From DASZBX01 sp035943635 (lineage in GTDB: Bacteria; Actinomycetota; Actinomycetes; Streptomycetales; Catenulisporaceae), in the NCBI GenBank assembly GCA_035943635.1, contig DASZBX010000080.1, forward strand, positions 186,001 to 250,000: a stretch of 64,000 nt of DNA, in the 5' to 3' direction. The notes beneath the pieces are model-generated. The model saw nothing but the letters and a program-made list of their open reading frames with translations, was not told where the DNA came from and made no database searches. Within the stretch, counting starts at the first letter, position 1. Every line of letters starts with the position of its first letter. Below are positions 53,464 through 61,712 of this stretch, piece after piece. A program made the position numbers and the translations under genes.

Positions 53464-54099
53464 ATGGACATGGACTACGAACTGAGCGACACCCCGGAGC
53501 AGTGGCCGATCGAGGCCACCGAGCAGCTGGCCAAGGGGCACATCACCGCATACGTGCGCGACCGGGTGAAGATGATCGACGGCACCGTCGCCAACCGCGA
53601 GTACACCCGGCACCCGGGCGCGGTCGCGGTGCTGGTCGTGGACGAGCAGGAGCGGGTGCTGACCCTGCGCCAGTACCGCCACCCGGTCCGCCTGGTGATG
53701 GTCGAGCTGCCGGCCGGGCTGCTGGACAAGCCGGGCGAGCACCCGCTGGAGGCGGCCCAGCGCGAACTGCTGGAGGAGGCGCACCTGGTCGCCGAGGACT
53801 GGCGGGTGCTGATCGACTACTACAACTCGGCCGGGTCCACCGACGAGGCGCTGCGCGTGTTCACCGCCCGCGGCGCCCAAGCGGCCGAGGGCGAGCAGTT
53901 CTTCCGCGAGGGCGAGGAGGCCGGGATCGTGACCGGCTGGGTGCCCCGGCAGGAGCTGCTGGCCGCGGTCCTGGCCGGCCGGATCGGCACCGCGTCCGTG
54001 GTGGCCTCGATCTGCGCGCTGACCGTCGCGCTGGACTCCCCGGCCGGCTGGGACGGCCTGCGTCCGGCCGACGCCCCCTGGCTGGCCCGGCCTTTCTGA
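53464..54099 (+). CDS. Nudix hydrolase, ADP-ribose pyrophosphatase type
   Basis: This 211-aa hydrolase has a complete Nudix box running from Gly85 to Leu108, with the REXXEE core at Arg100 to Glu105. The preceding strand VLTLRQYRHPVRLVMVELPAG is typical of ADP-ribose/ADP-sugar pyrophosphatases. It lies 69 bases downstream of pyrG in the same direction. This neighbourhood is conserved in Streptomyces and Mycobacterium (pyrG followed by this nudix gene). There the next gene is xerD, which is missing here. Confidence 0.92.
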   Translation: MDMDYELSDTPEQWPIEATEQLAKGHITAYVRDRVKMIDGTVANREYTRHPGAVAVLVVDEQERVLTLRQYRHPVRLVMVELPAGLLDKPGEHPLEAAQRELLEEAHLVAEDWRVLIDYYNSAGSTDEALRVFTARGAQAAEGEQFFREGEEAGIVTGWVPRQELLAAVLAGRIGTASVVASICALTVALDSPAGWDGLRPADAPWLARPF

Positions 54100-54352
54100 G
54101 AATAATCACGGCGCACGCCTTCGATTCCAAGGTCGAGAGTGCGAACCGCCTGCAACGCAAGACAGGAAACGCCGTCAATCCGTCGGGGCTTCCTGCAAAC
54201 TGGCGCCAGCGTGTAAGGCGCGACCAGGGCAATCGCGCAGTTACGCTGCAAGAAGCCAGATCGTTCGTGTCATTGGAGATTGCGGCGATTTCTGCGCGGT
54301 TACCCCGTTGTAGTCATCCTCTCTACATCCGACCCCTCAAAAGGACATCGCC

Positions 54353-55468
54353 GTGAAAGTCGCCATCCCCCGTGAAGTGAAGAACCACGAGTACCGCGTC
54401 GCGATCACCCCGGCCGGCGTGCACGAACTGGCCCAGCACGGCCACCAGGTGTTCGTCGAACGCGGGGCCGGCGAGGGCTCGTCCATCCCGGACGCGGACT
54501 TCGTCGCGGCCGGCGCGAGCATCCTGGACACCGCGGACGAGACCTGGGCGGTCGGCGAGCTGGTGCTCAAGGTCAAGGAGCCGATCGCCTCGGAGTACCA
54601 CCGGATGCGCGCGGACCAGGTCCTGTTCACCTACCTGCACCTGGCCGCCTCGCGCCAGTGCACCGACGCGCTGCTGGCCGCCGGCACCACCTCGATCGCC
54701 TACGAGACGGTGCAGCTGCCCAACGGCGCGCTGCCCCTGCTGGCCCCGATGTCCGAGGTGGCCGGCCGGCTGGCCCCGCAGGTCGGCGCGTACAACCTGA
54801 TGCGCTTCTCCGGCGGCCGCGGCGTGCTGCCCGGCGGGGTCCCGGGCGTGGCCCCGGCCAAGGCGGTGGTGATCGGCGCGGGCGTCTCCGGCTGGCACGC
54901 GACCACGGTCGCCGCCGGGATGGGCTTCGAGGTGACCCTGCTGGACCGGGACGTGAACAAGCTGCGCGAGGCGGACAAGATCTTCGGCACCCAGATCAAG
55001 ACCGTCATCTCCAACGCGTTCGAGCTGGAGAAGGCGGTGCTGGCCGCCGACCTGGTGGTCGGCGCGGTGCTGATCCCGGGCGCGAAGGCGCCCAAGCTGG
55101 TCACCAACGAGCTGGTGTCCCGGATGAAGCCCGGCTCGGTCCTGGTGGACATCGCGATCGACCAGGGCGGCTGCTTCGAGGACTCCCGGCCGACCACGCA
55201 CGCCGAGCCGACGTTCACCGTGCACAACTCCGTGTTCTACTGCGTCGCCAACATGCCCGGCGCGGTGGCCAACACCTCCACCTACGCGCTGACGAACGTC
55301 ACCCTGCCGTACGCGGTGGCGCTGGCGAACAAGGGCTGGAAGGACGCCCTGCGGGCCGACCACTGCCTCGCCCTGGGCTTGAACACGCACCAGGGCGAGC
55401 TGACCTACCAGCCCGTCGCCGAGGCGCACGGCCTGCCCTATCTGAAGCTTGAGGAACTGCTCGCCTGA
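54353..55468 (+). CDS. ald: alanine dehydrogenase
   Basis: This 371-aa enzyme interconverts alanine and pyruvate with NAD. The sequence starts VKVAIPREVKNHEYRVAI, with KVKEP (substrate Lys), TYLHLAAS (catalytic His), the Rossmann motif VIGAGVSGWHATTVAAGMG and VHNSVFYCVANMPGAV (catalytic Asp region replaced by the usual HN context). Length and order are standard. The start is GTG after AAAAGGAC. The 253-base gap before it (54100-54352) has lower GC and no gene. It may hold a Lrp/AldR-type control region, though I see no clear site. Confidence 0.94.
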   Translation: MKVAIPREVKNHEYRVAITPAGVHELAQHGHQVFVERGAGEGSSIPDADFVAAGASILDTADETWAVGELVLKVKEPIASEYHRMRADQVLFTYLHLAASRQCTDALLAAGTTSIAYETVQLPNGALPLLAPMSEVAGRLAPQVGAYNLMRFSGGRGVLPGGVPGVAPAKAVVIGAGVSGWHATTVAAGMGFEVTLLDRDVNKLREADKIFGTQIKTVISNAFELEKAVLAADLVVGAVLIPGAKAPKLVTNELVSRMKPGSVLVDIAIDQGGCFEDSRPTTHAEPTFTVHNSVFYCVANMPGAVANTSTYALTNVTLPYAVALANKGWKDALRADHCLALGLNTHQGELTYQPVAEAHGLPYLKLEELLA

Positions 55469-55550
55469 GCCGCCGTCAGGCAGTTCATCGGCATCTTGTC
55501 GGCATTTCCCCAACCGTTCCTTCACGGCGCCTTCAGCAGTGTCCTCCCGT

Positions 55551-55581
55551 CGCCCCGGCCCTGATTCCCCAGGTCGGGGCG
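55551..55581 (+). terminator. possible terminator after ald
   Basis: CGCCCCG at 55551-55557 pairs with CGGGGCG at 55575-55581 across a 17-base loop, with partial inner pairing. It lies 82 bases after the ald stop. It has no T-tract, so the call is weak. Confidence 0.35.
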
Positions 55582-56265
55582 GCGGCGTGTCGGCCCGGCC
55601 GGGTTCGGCTGCTTACCCTGAGATTCCCCGGGCCGGCACCGCGGCGCGGCGCCTCACCGGTGACCGCCGCTTTTCCGGACCTGACGCCCATTCACCCCGC
55701 CACCCCCGGGCGCGTCCTGTCCCGTGAGCCCATTCCTGCTCATCTTGTTCGCCTCTCCCGGACGCCCGCCGCCGCCGGGGCCGGCGGCCGAATTCCGTGA
55801 CCGCGGCGGGCACCTGACCGCGCGTCAACCAGAACATTGCCAAACCGCGAAAACCTTGCGCCGCGCATCATCCGCCGGCCCGGCCGGCCCGGCCGCCTGC
55901 GCGCCGCCCACCTGCGGATCCGTGCCCTGACCCGCGCCGCGGCGGCCGCGGACATTCTCCAGCTCAGTGGAAGGTATGACACATACTTCGTCACACTTTG
56001 CCGCGCGTTCCGGTGCGGGCGGCCGATTTCGGCCGCGGCCGGACGTTCTATTTCGGTCCCGAACTACTCCGCCTGAGCTAATCCGTCTTGCTTACGCAGT
56101 TCCGGGCCGCCTAGTGTCACAACTATCGTTTTGGCATCATGACGATGAGTAGATAGGTCGACAATTGATGCCTGCACAGTGGACACTGTTCTTGGCCGGG
56201 AAAGCCAGGCACAGTCAGCAGAGCGCGGATAGTTCCGGGTTGGGCTTTGGGAGGATGACCTACAG
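55582..56265. promoter_or_regulatory. long intergenic region before parA
   Basis: The gap between ald and parA (797 bases in total) holds no credible gene; short frames in it are low-complexity or lack ribosome binding sites. GC falls markedly from about 55960 on. Features are an inverted repeat GTATG-N3-CATAC at 55974-55986 and the palindrome ACAGTG-GA-CACTGT at 56176-56189. No parS-like site is seen. The second half probably holds the parA promoter and operators. GGGAGG lies 12 bases before the GTG at 56266. Confidence 0.5.
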
Positions 56266-57342
56266 GTGAGTGACACTGCGTACGCCGTAGGGAAGATCCG
56301 CCCGATGCTCGCTCACCCCGGTCGAGGAGGAGCAGTAACAGTGACCAGCGGTCCGTGGACTGGCGACGTCGAGATCGATGACCCCTACGGCATCGACGAC
56401 GAGCTGCGTTTCGAAGACGGCTTCGATCCGGATGCGGAGATAGAGCCCGATCCCGAGTACGCCGCGACCCTCGCGCCGGACGCCGCCACCCAGCGGCGCG
56501 AGCGGGTCGGCCCGACCGGCCGGCCGATGCCGCGGTTCCCCGCGCCCCGCCCGGCCTCGGAACACGGCCCGGCCAAGATCGTCGCGATGTGCAACCAGAA
56601 GGGCGGCGTGGGCAAGACCACCTCCACGATCAACCTGGGCGCCGCGCTGGCCGAGTACGGCCGCAAGGTGCTGCTGGTGGACTTCGACCCGCAGGGCGCG
56701 CTGTCGGTCGGCCTCGGGGTCAACCCGATGGAGCTGGACCGCACGGTCTACAACCTGCTGATGGAGCGCGGCGTCCGGCTCGACGACATCCTGCTCAAGA
56801 CCGTCACGCCGGGGATGGACCTGCTGCCGAGCAACATCGACCTGTCCGCCGCCGAGGTGCAGCTGGTCACCGAGGTCGCCCGCGAGTCGGCCCTGGCCCG
56901 CACGCTCAAGCCCGCGCTGAGCGAGTACGACTACATCATCATCGACTGCCAGCCGTCCCTGGGCCTGCTGACCGTCAACGCGCTGACCGCCGCGCACAGC
57001 GTCATCGTCCCGCTCGAGTGCGAGTTCTTCGCCCTGCGCGGAGTGGCGCTGCTGACCGAGACGATCGAGAAGGTGCGCGAGCGGCTGAACCCGGAGCTCG
57101 AACTCGACGGCATCCTGGCCACCATGTACGACGCGCGCACCGTGCACAGCCGCGAGGTCCTGGCCCGGGTGGTCCAGGCCTTCGGCGACCAGGTCTTCCA
57201 CACCGTGATCGGGCGCACCGTGCGCTTCCCCGAGACCACCGTGGCCGGCGAGCCGATCACCTCCTACGCCTCCAGCTCGGTGGGCGCGGCGGCCTACCGG
57301 CAGCTCGCCCGGGAGGTGCTCGCCCGGTGCCCCGTCGCGTGA
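56266..57342 (+). CDS. ParA/Soj-like chromosome-partitioning ATPase
   Basis: This 358-aa ATPase has the deviant Walker A in NQKGGVGKTTSTINL, then VLLVDFDPQGALS and IIIDCQPSLGLLT. The GTG at 56266 adds an acidic N-terminal region of about 105 residues. An alternative GTG at 56341 has the stronger ribosome binding site CGAGGAGGAG and may be the real start. This is the second, scp-linked ParA of actinobacteria, not the parAB near oriC; no parB is next to it. It overlaps the small gene that follows (GTGA) and forms one operon with scpA, scpB and rluB. Confidence 0.9.
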   Translation: MSDTAYAVGKIRPMLAHPGRGGAVTVTSGPWTGDVEIDDPYGIDDELRFEDGFDPDAEIEPDPEYAATLAPDAATQRRERVGPTGRPMPRFPAPRPASEHGPAKIVAMCNQKGGVGKTTSTINLGAALAEYGRKVLLVDFDPQGALSVGLGVNPMELDRTVYNLLMERGVRLDDILLKTVTPGMDLLPSNIDLSAAEVQLVTEVARESALARTLKPALSEYDYIIIDCQPSLGLLTVNALTAAHSVIVPLECEFFALRGVALLTETIEKVRERLNPELELDGILATMYDARTVHSREVLARVVQAFGDQVFHTVIGRTVRFPETTVAGEPITSYASSSVGAAAYRQLAREVLARCPVA

Positions 57343-57758
57343 GGATGCCCGCCGCCGAGGAGCTGTTCCGGACCAAGCCGAGCCTGTTGCGCGCGGTGCC
57401 CGACCCGGTCGACGACGACGAGGACGGCGAACCGGCGGCCCCGGCCCGGCGCCCGGCGGCCGCCCAGGCCGCCGCGCAGTCCTCGGCCCGCACGCCGGTC
57501 CGGACCGCCGCGCGCACGGCCCGCTCGGCCCCGGTGCGCGGGGCCAGCGGCCGGGAGCGGCACGACGAGAAGATCACCGTGTACGTCTCGCCGGAGGAAC
57601 TGGTCGCCCTGGAGCAGGCCCGGATCGCACTGCGGGCCGAGCACGGCCTCGCGGTGGACCGCGGCCGGATAGTCCGCGAGGCGATCGACCTGCTGCTGGC
57701 CGACTTCACCAGCCAGGGCGAGAGCTCGCTGCTGGTCCAGTCCTTGCGCGGCCAATGA
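57339..57758 (+). CDS. ribbon-helix-helix-like protein linked to ParA, 139 aa
   Basis: This 139-aa protein has a disordered Ala/Pro/Arg-rich N-terminal half (residues 1-70). The folded C-terminal part reads EKITVYVSPEELVALEQARI and GRIVREAIDLLLADF, a strand followed by two helices as in ribbon-helix-helix DNA-binding proteins. An equivalent gene lies between parA and scpA in Streptomyces (unknown function). The GTG at 57339 overlaps the ParA stop; an ATG two codons later is an alternative. It may be the ParA partner that binds DNA in place of ParB, by inference. Confidence 0.75.
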   Translation: MRMPAAEELFRTKPSLLRAVPDPVDDDEDGEPAAPARRPAAAQAAAQSSARTPVRTAARTARSAPVRGASGRERHDEKITVYVSPEELVALEQARIALRAEHGLAVDRGRIVREAIDLLLADFTSQGESSLLVQSLRGQ

Positions 57759-57780
57759 CCGTTTGGGCCGGTGGGCGTAC

Positions 57781-57786
57781 TACACT
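57781..57786 (+). promoter_or_regulatory. -10 box of a possible leaderless scpA promoter
   Basis: TACACT lies 6 bases before the GTG of scpA, so transcription would begin at the start codon. No ribosome binding site is seen upstream of that GTG. This suggests an internal promoter within the par-scp operon. No good -35 box is visible. Confidence 0.45.
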
Positions 57787-57792
57787 CGGGCC

Positions 57793-58782
57793 GTGGATCA
57801 GGCGGAGGCGGCCGAGGACGTAGCGGCCGGAGCGGAGCAGTCGGCGGCCCGGGGCGCCGTCGCGCTCGTCGACGCCCCCGCCCAAGCCGACCCGGACGCC
57901 CAGACCGCCCCGGACGTCCCGGCCGGCAACCTGCTGCCCGCCGCCGACGGCCCGGTCCCGACCGGCCGCGGCGCCTCCCGGGCCAACCTGTTCGAGGTCC
58001 ACCTCGAGCAGTTCGAGGGCCCGTTCGACCTGCTGCTGGGCCTGATCGCCAAGCACAAGCTGGACGTCACCATCCTGGCCCTGTCCAAGATCACCGACGA
58101 GTTCATCCTCTACATCCGGGCCATGGGCGCGAACTGGGACCTGGACCAGGCCAGCGAGTTCCTGCTGGTCGCCGCGACCCTGCTGGACCTGAAGGCGGCC
58201 CGGCTGCTGCCCTCGGCCGAGGTCGAGGACGAGGAGGACCTGGCCCTGCTCGAAGCCCGGGACCTGCTCTTCGCCCGGCTGCTGCAGTACCGCGCGTACA
58301 AGCAGGTCGCCGCCGAACTGGCCGAACGGTTCGCCAACGGCATGCTGCGCTACCCGCGCTCGGTCCAGATGGAGCCGACGTTCAAGGACCTGCTGCCCGA
58401 GGTGCTGCTGAACCTCACCCCGGAGAAGTTCGCCGCCCTGGCCGTGCGCGCCATGACCCCGCGCGTGCCGCCGACGGTCTCGATCACCCACATCCACCAG
58501 ATCCAGGTCTCCATCCGCGAGCAGGCCTCGATCATCGTGGACCGCATGCGCGTGCTGCGCACCACCACCTTCCAGATCCTGATCGACGACGCCCCGGACA
58601 CCCTGCACGTGGTCGCCCGCTTCCTGGCGTTGCTGGAACTCTTCCGGGACAAGGCCGTCGGCTTCGAACAGGAGGAGTCCTTCGCCGAACTGGTCGTCTA
58701 CTGGACCGGTTCGGATCACGGCCCGATCAGAGTGGTGGAAGAGTTCAACGGCACACCGGCAAAGGACCAGGACGATGAGTGA
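57793..58782 (+). CDS. scpA: segregation and condensation protein A
   Basis: This 329-aa kleisin subunit of the bacterial SMC-ScpAB condensin carries the family signature FEVHLEQFEGPFDLLLGLI near residue 65, then the helical SMC-binding region. The C-terminal winged helix is around FAALAVRAMTPR to FRDKAVGFEQEESFAELVV. The first 60 residues are Asp/Ala/Pro-rich and disordered. The GTG at 57793 is preceded by a -10 box rather than a ribosome binding site. Its 3' end overlaps scpB by 8 bases. Confidence 0.92.
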   Translation: MDQAEAAEDVAAGAEQSAARGAVALVDAPAQADPDAQTAPDVPAGNLLPAADGPVPTGRGASRANLFEVHLEQFEGPFDLLLGLIAKHKLDVTILALSKITDEFILYIRAMGANWDLDQASEFLLVAATLLDLKAARLLPSAEVEDEEDLALLEARDLLFARLLQYRAYKQVAAELAERFANGMLRYPRSVQMEPTFKDLLPEVLLNLTPEKFAALAVRAMTPRVPPTVSITHIHQIQVSIREQASIIVDRMRVLRTTTFQILIDDAPDTLHVVARFLALLELFRDKAVGFEQEESFAELVVYWTGSDHGPIRVVEEFNGTPAKDQDDE

Positions 58783-59905
58783 GATCCCCAGCACCGGCGG
58801 CTCGGCGTTCTGGGCGGCCCGAGGCGTGCGGATAGAGCCCGAACCGGTGCTGGAACCGGAGGACGAGGTTGTCGCCCTGGAGCCTGGTCCCGAGCCCGAA
58901 GAGCCGACCGCCGCCGCCATCCCGGTCGCCCGCCCCGACGCCGACCAGCCGGACTCCGAGCCATCGGCCGAGGCCCCGGCCGAGCACGAGCCGAGCGCCT
59001 CCGCGGCCGAAGCCGAGCCCGCCCAAGAGGCCGTCTCCGAGCCCGAAGTGGCGCCCGAGCCCGAGGCCGACGCCCCGGCCGAACTCCTCGAAACAGTCGA
59101 CGCCGCCGTTCCCGACCCCGAGCCCGACTCACCCGAGGCCCCCGCCGCCACCGCTTCGTCCCTGGTCCCCTTCATCCCCACCCAGGCCACCTTCGACGAG
59201 GTCGAGCCGCAGCCCGGCAAGCCGGTCGACGGCCTGGTCGCGCTCAACGAGACCCTGATAGACGCCGCCCGGGCCAAGGCCGAGCGCGAGGCGAAGGCCG
59301 CCGAACCGGCCTGGCAGCTGACCGACGACGCCCTCGCCGCCCTGCCCGACCTGCGCACCCTGCTCGAAGCCATACTGCTGGTCGTGGACGAGCCGGTGAC
59401 CGAGGTCATGCTGGCCCAGATCGTCGAGCGGCCCACCGAGCAGGTCGCCGCGGCGCTGCGTGCCCTGTCCGCCGAGTACAATAATCAGGGTCGCGGTTTC
59501 GACCTGCGCGAAGTCGGCATCGGGGACGGATCTCTGGTCACCCAGACCGGATGGCGCTTCTACACCCGGGCCGAGTGCGCGCCCGTCGTGGAGCGGTACA
59601 TCCGGGACGGCCAGCAGTCCAAGCTCACCCAGGCCGCTCTCGAGACCCTCGCGGTCGTGGCTTACCGGCAGCCGGTCAGCCGGTCGAAGGTGTCGGCCAT
59701 CCGCGGCGTCAACTGCGACGGTGTTATGCGTACCCTGCTGGCCCGCGGGCTGGTGGAGGAGTGCGGCACCGAGTACGAGACCGGTGCGCTGCTGTACCGC
59801 ACCACCGGGTACTTCCTGGAGCGGATGGGCCTGAAAGGCCTGGAAGAACTGCCGGACCTGGCTCCGTTGCTGCCGAGCGCCGCAGACATGGAGGACGAGG
59901 TCTAG
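58775..59905 (+). CDS. scpB: segregation and condensation protein B with long acidic extension
   Basis: This 376-aa protein's conserved ScpB part starts near residue 185 (TDDALAALPDLRTLLEAIL) and has both winged-helix domains, with QAALETLAVVAYRQPVSRSKVSAIRGV and GLVEECG. The first 185 residues are an acidic repeat-like sequence rich in Glu-Pro and Ala (for example EPEPVLEPEDE, PEPEADAPAEL). It nearly doubles the usual length of about 180-200 aa. GACGATGAG marks the start inside the scpA 3' end. It pairs with ScpA in the SMC complex. Confidence 0.9.
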   Translation: MSEIPSTGGSAFWAARGVRIEPEPVLEPEDEVVALEPGPEPEEPTAAAIPVARPDADQPDSEPSAEAPAEHEPSASAAEAEPAQEAVSEPEVAPEPEADAPAELLETVDAAVPDPEPDSPEAPAATASSLVPFIPTQATFDEVEPQPGKPVDGLVALNETLIDAARAKAEREAKAAEPAWQLTDDALAALPDLRTLLEAILLVVDEPVTEVMLAQIVERPTEQVAAALRALSAEYNNQGRGFDLREVGIGDGSLVTQTGWRFYTRAECAPVVERYIRDGQQSKLTQAALETLAVVAYRQPVSRSKVSAIRGVNCDGVMRTLLARGLVEECGTEYETGALLYRTTGYFLERMGLKGLEELPDLAPLLPSAADMEDEV

Positions 59906-59940
59906 CCCCTGAAGCTGGACGATGAGTGAGAAGAGGAACG

Positions 59941-60702
59941 ATGGATCGGCGAGCAACACCGCTGCGCGACCCCAACGAGGAGGGTGTGCGGCTGCAGAAG
60001 GTTCTCGCCGCGGCCGGCGTCGGCTCCCGTCGCGCCTGCGAGGAGCTGATCGAGCTCGGCCGGGTCAGCGTGGACGGTCAGCGGGTCCGGAACCAGGGCA
60101 TGCGGGTCGACCCGACCAAGGCGATCATCCACGTGGACGGGATGCGGATCGCCTCGCTGCCCAACCAGGTGCACATCGCGCTGAACAAGCCGGCCGGCGT
60201 GCTGTCCACGATGTCCGACCCGGAGGGCCGGGAGAACATCGGCGACATGGTCGAGAACCGCGGCCAGCGATTGTTCCACGTCGGCCGCCTGGACGCGGAG
60301 ACCGAGGGCCTGATCCTGCTGATGAACGACGGCGAACTGGCCCACCGGCTGACCCACCCGTCCTACGGCGTGCAGAAGACCTACCTCGCCCAGGTCGAGG
60401 GCGTCATCCCCAAGGACCTCGGCCGCCGGCTCAAGGAGGGCATCCTGCTGGAGGACGGCCTGGCCCGGGTGGACAACTTCAAGATGGTCGACGCGGTCGG
60501 CCGGCACGCCCTGGTCGAGCTGACCCTGCACGAGGGCCGCAAGCACATCGTGCGCCGCCTGCTCGACGAGGCCGGCTTCCCGGTCAAGCGCCTCGTGCGC
60601 ACCCAGTTCGGCCCGATCTCCCTCGGTGACCAGCGCCCGGGCAAGATCCGCAACCTGAGCATGAACGAGATCGGCGCCCTGTACAAGGCTGTTGATCTGT
60701 AG
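59941..60702 (+). CDS. rluB: 23S rRNA pseudouridine synthase RluB-type
   Basis: This 253-aa pseudouridine synthase of the RsuA/RluB family has an N-terminal S4 RNA-binding domain (VRLQKVLAAAGVGSRRACEELI). The catalytic Asp is in GRLDAETEGLILL, and GRKHIVRRLLDEAGFPVKRL is another family block. GAAGAGGA precedes the ATG at 59941. It is the last gene of the parA-scpA-scpB-rluB operon, and a hairpin with T-run follows. In Mycobacterium the next genes are cmk and der; here they lie elsewhere in inverted orientation. Confidence 0.93.
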   Translation: MDRRATPLRDPNEEGVRLQKVLAAAGVGSRRACEELIELGRVSVDGQRVRNQGMRVDPTKAIIHVDGMRIASLPNQVHIALNKPAGVLSTMSDPEGRENIGDMVENRGQRLFHVGRLDAETEGLILLMNDGELAHRLTHPSYGVQKTYLAQVEGVIPKDLGRRLKEGILLEDGLARVDNFKMVDAVGRHALVELTLHEGRKHIVRRLLDEAGFPVKRLVRTQFGPISLGDQRPGKIRNLSMNEIGALYKAVDL

Positions 60703-60726
60703 CGGTGAAGCGGTGGCTTTAAGCGT

Positions 60727-60779
60727 GCCGACTGCCGTCTGGGAGCTTTTTCCACTCCCGGGGCAGGCGGCGCGCTTTT
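60727..60779 (+). terminator. imperfect rho-independent terminator after rluB
   Basis: A long imperfect hairpin spans 60727-60770: GCCG and CTGCC and GGGAG on the left pair with CTCCC, GCAGG and CGGC on the right around a T-rich loop. It is followed by TTTTATT from 60776. It ends the scp operon. Confidence 0.7.
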
Positions 60780-60812
60780 ATTCTCCCTGATCACAGCTAC
60801 ACTCATTTCTGA

Positions 60813-60868
60813 GTGTTCCAAGTTTGGGTGTTCCACGCTTGAGCGTCCCAGGATTGAGCGCCGAATGA
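60813..60868. repeat. 15-bp tandem repeat, about 3.7 units
   Basis: Units GTGTTCCAAGTTTGG, GTGTTCCACGCTTGA, GCGTCCCAGGATTGA and a partial GCGCCGAATGA follow one another. The last runs into the first ATG of the ATPase pseudogene. The first two share 11 of 15 bases. It fills the promoter position of the dead gene. Confidence 0.7.
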
Positions 60869-61712
60869 GAGGTGCCGGCATGGACGGATTCATCGGCCGC
60901 GACCGTGAGCTCGCGCTGCTCAACCGGCAGCTCTCCCGCGTGGCCGACGGCGGGCGCACCGGGCGCCCAGGGCGTGCACTGCTCGTCCGCGGCCGACGCC
61001 GGGTCGGAAAATCCCGCCTCGCCGAGGAGTTCATCCGCACCGCCGGCGTGCCCTCGCTCTTCTTCACCGCCTCCGCCCAACCGTCCGCCGACCCCGACCT
61101 GCGCTTGTTCGTCGAGACCGCAGCCGCCTCCACCCTCCCCTGAATCTCCTCGCGGACAAACGGATCGTGCAGGCGGAGACGCCGCTGTCCACCCGGCCGT
61201 CCCGCGAGACCAGGTACCGCGTGGTCGATCCGCACCTGCGGTTCTGGCTCGCCTTCCTCGGCTCGAACATGTCCGTGATCGAGCGTGGCCGTGGCGACGT
61301 GGTGCTGAAGCAGATCACGACGTCGTGGGCGGGTTGGCGCGGCCGGGCGGTCGAGCCGGTGGTCCGCGAGGCCTTGGAGCGCCTGGCCCCGGACCTCCTG
61401 CCCCCGCACACGGACGTGGTCGGCTCGTACTGGACCCGGACGAACGACCCCGAGATCGACGTGGTCGGTGCCGACCGGGCGCCCGTGGCCGAGCGGATCA
61501 CCGCGGTCGGCTCGATCAAGTGGCAGGAACGCCGCCCGTTCGACGACCACGACGCGGCCCGCCTGATCGTGCACCGCTCGCAGCTGCCCGGCGCGGATGA
61601 GGACACGCAGCTCATCGCGGTCGGGCGGGCCGGGGTGTCCTCGTCCGTCGCCGGACTCCTCGCCGTCACCCCGGACGACCTCCTGGCCGCCTGGCAGCAG
61701 CACCAGCCCTAA
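60865..61712 (+). pseudogene. internally deleted DUF234-type ATPase
   Basis: Two pieces of one ATPase family are left. The N-terminal piece (from ATG 60880, with GAGAGG upstream, to the stop at 61143) has the P-loop GRRRVGKS and FFTASAQPSADPDL-like text, then ends early. The C-terminal piece, in another frame from about 61140 to 61712, starts LNLLADKRIVQAETPLST. It contains RVVDPHLRFWLAFLG and the nuclease-like EIDVVGADR...AVGSIKW. An intact member at 28540 has about 497 aa, whereas only about 280 codons remain here. The middle (Walker B and winged helix) is missing and the frame is shifted, so it cannot be functional as a whole. It ends 4 bases inside the convergent flavoprotein gene. Confidence 0.8.

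Noticed and set aside
55449..56076. Short open frames between ald and parA
   Set aside because: All are Arg/Pro/Ala low-complexity, overlap one another on both strands and lack ribosome binding sites. None resembles xerD or another expected gene.
55582..56265. parS centromere site near parA
   Set aside because: No TGTTTCACGTGAAACA-like 16-mer is present, and this ParA is the scp-linked type without ParB.
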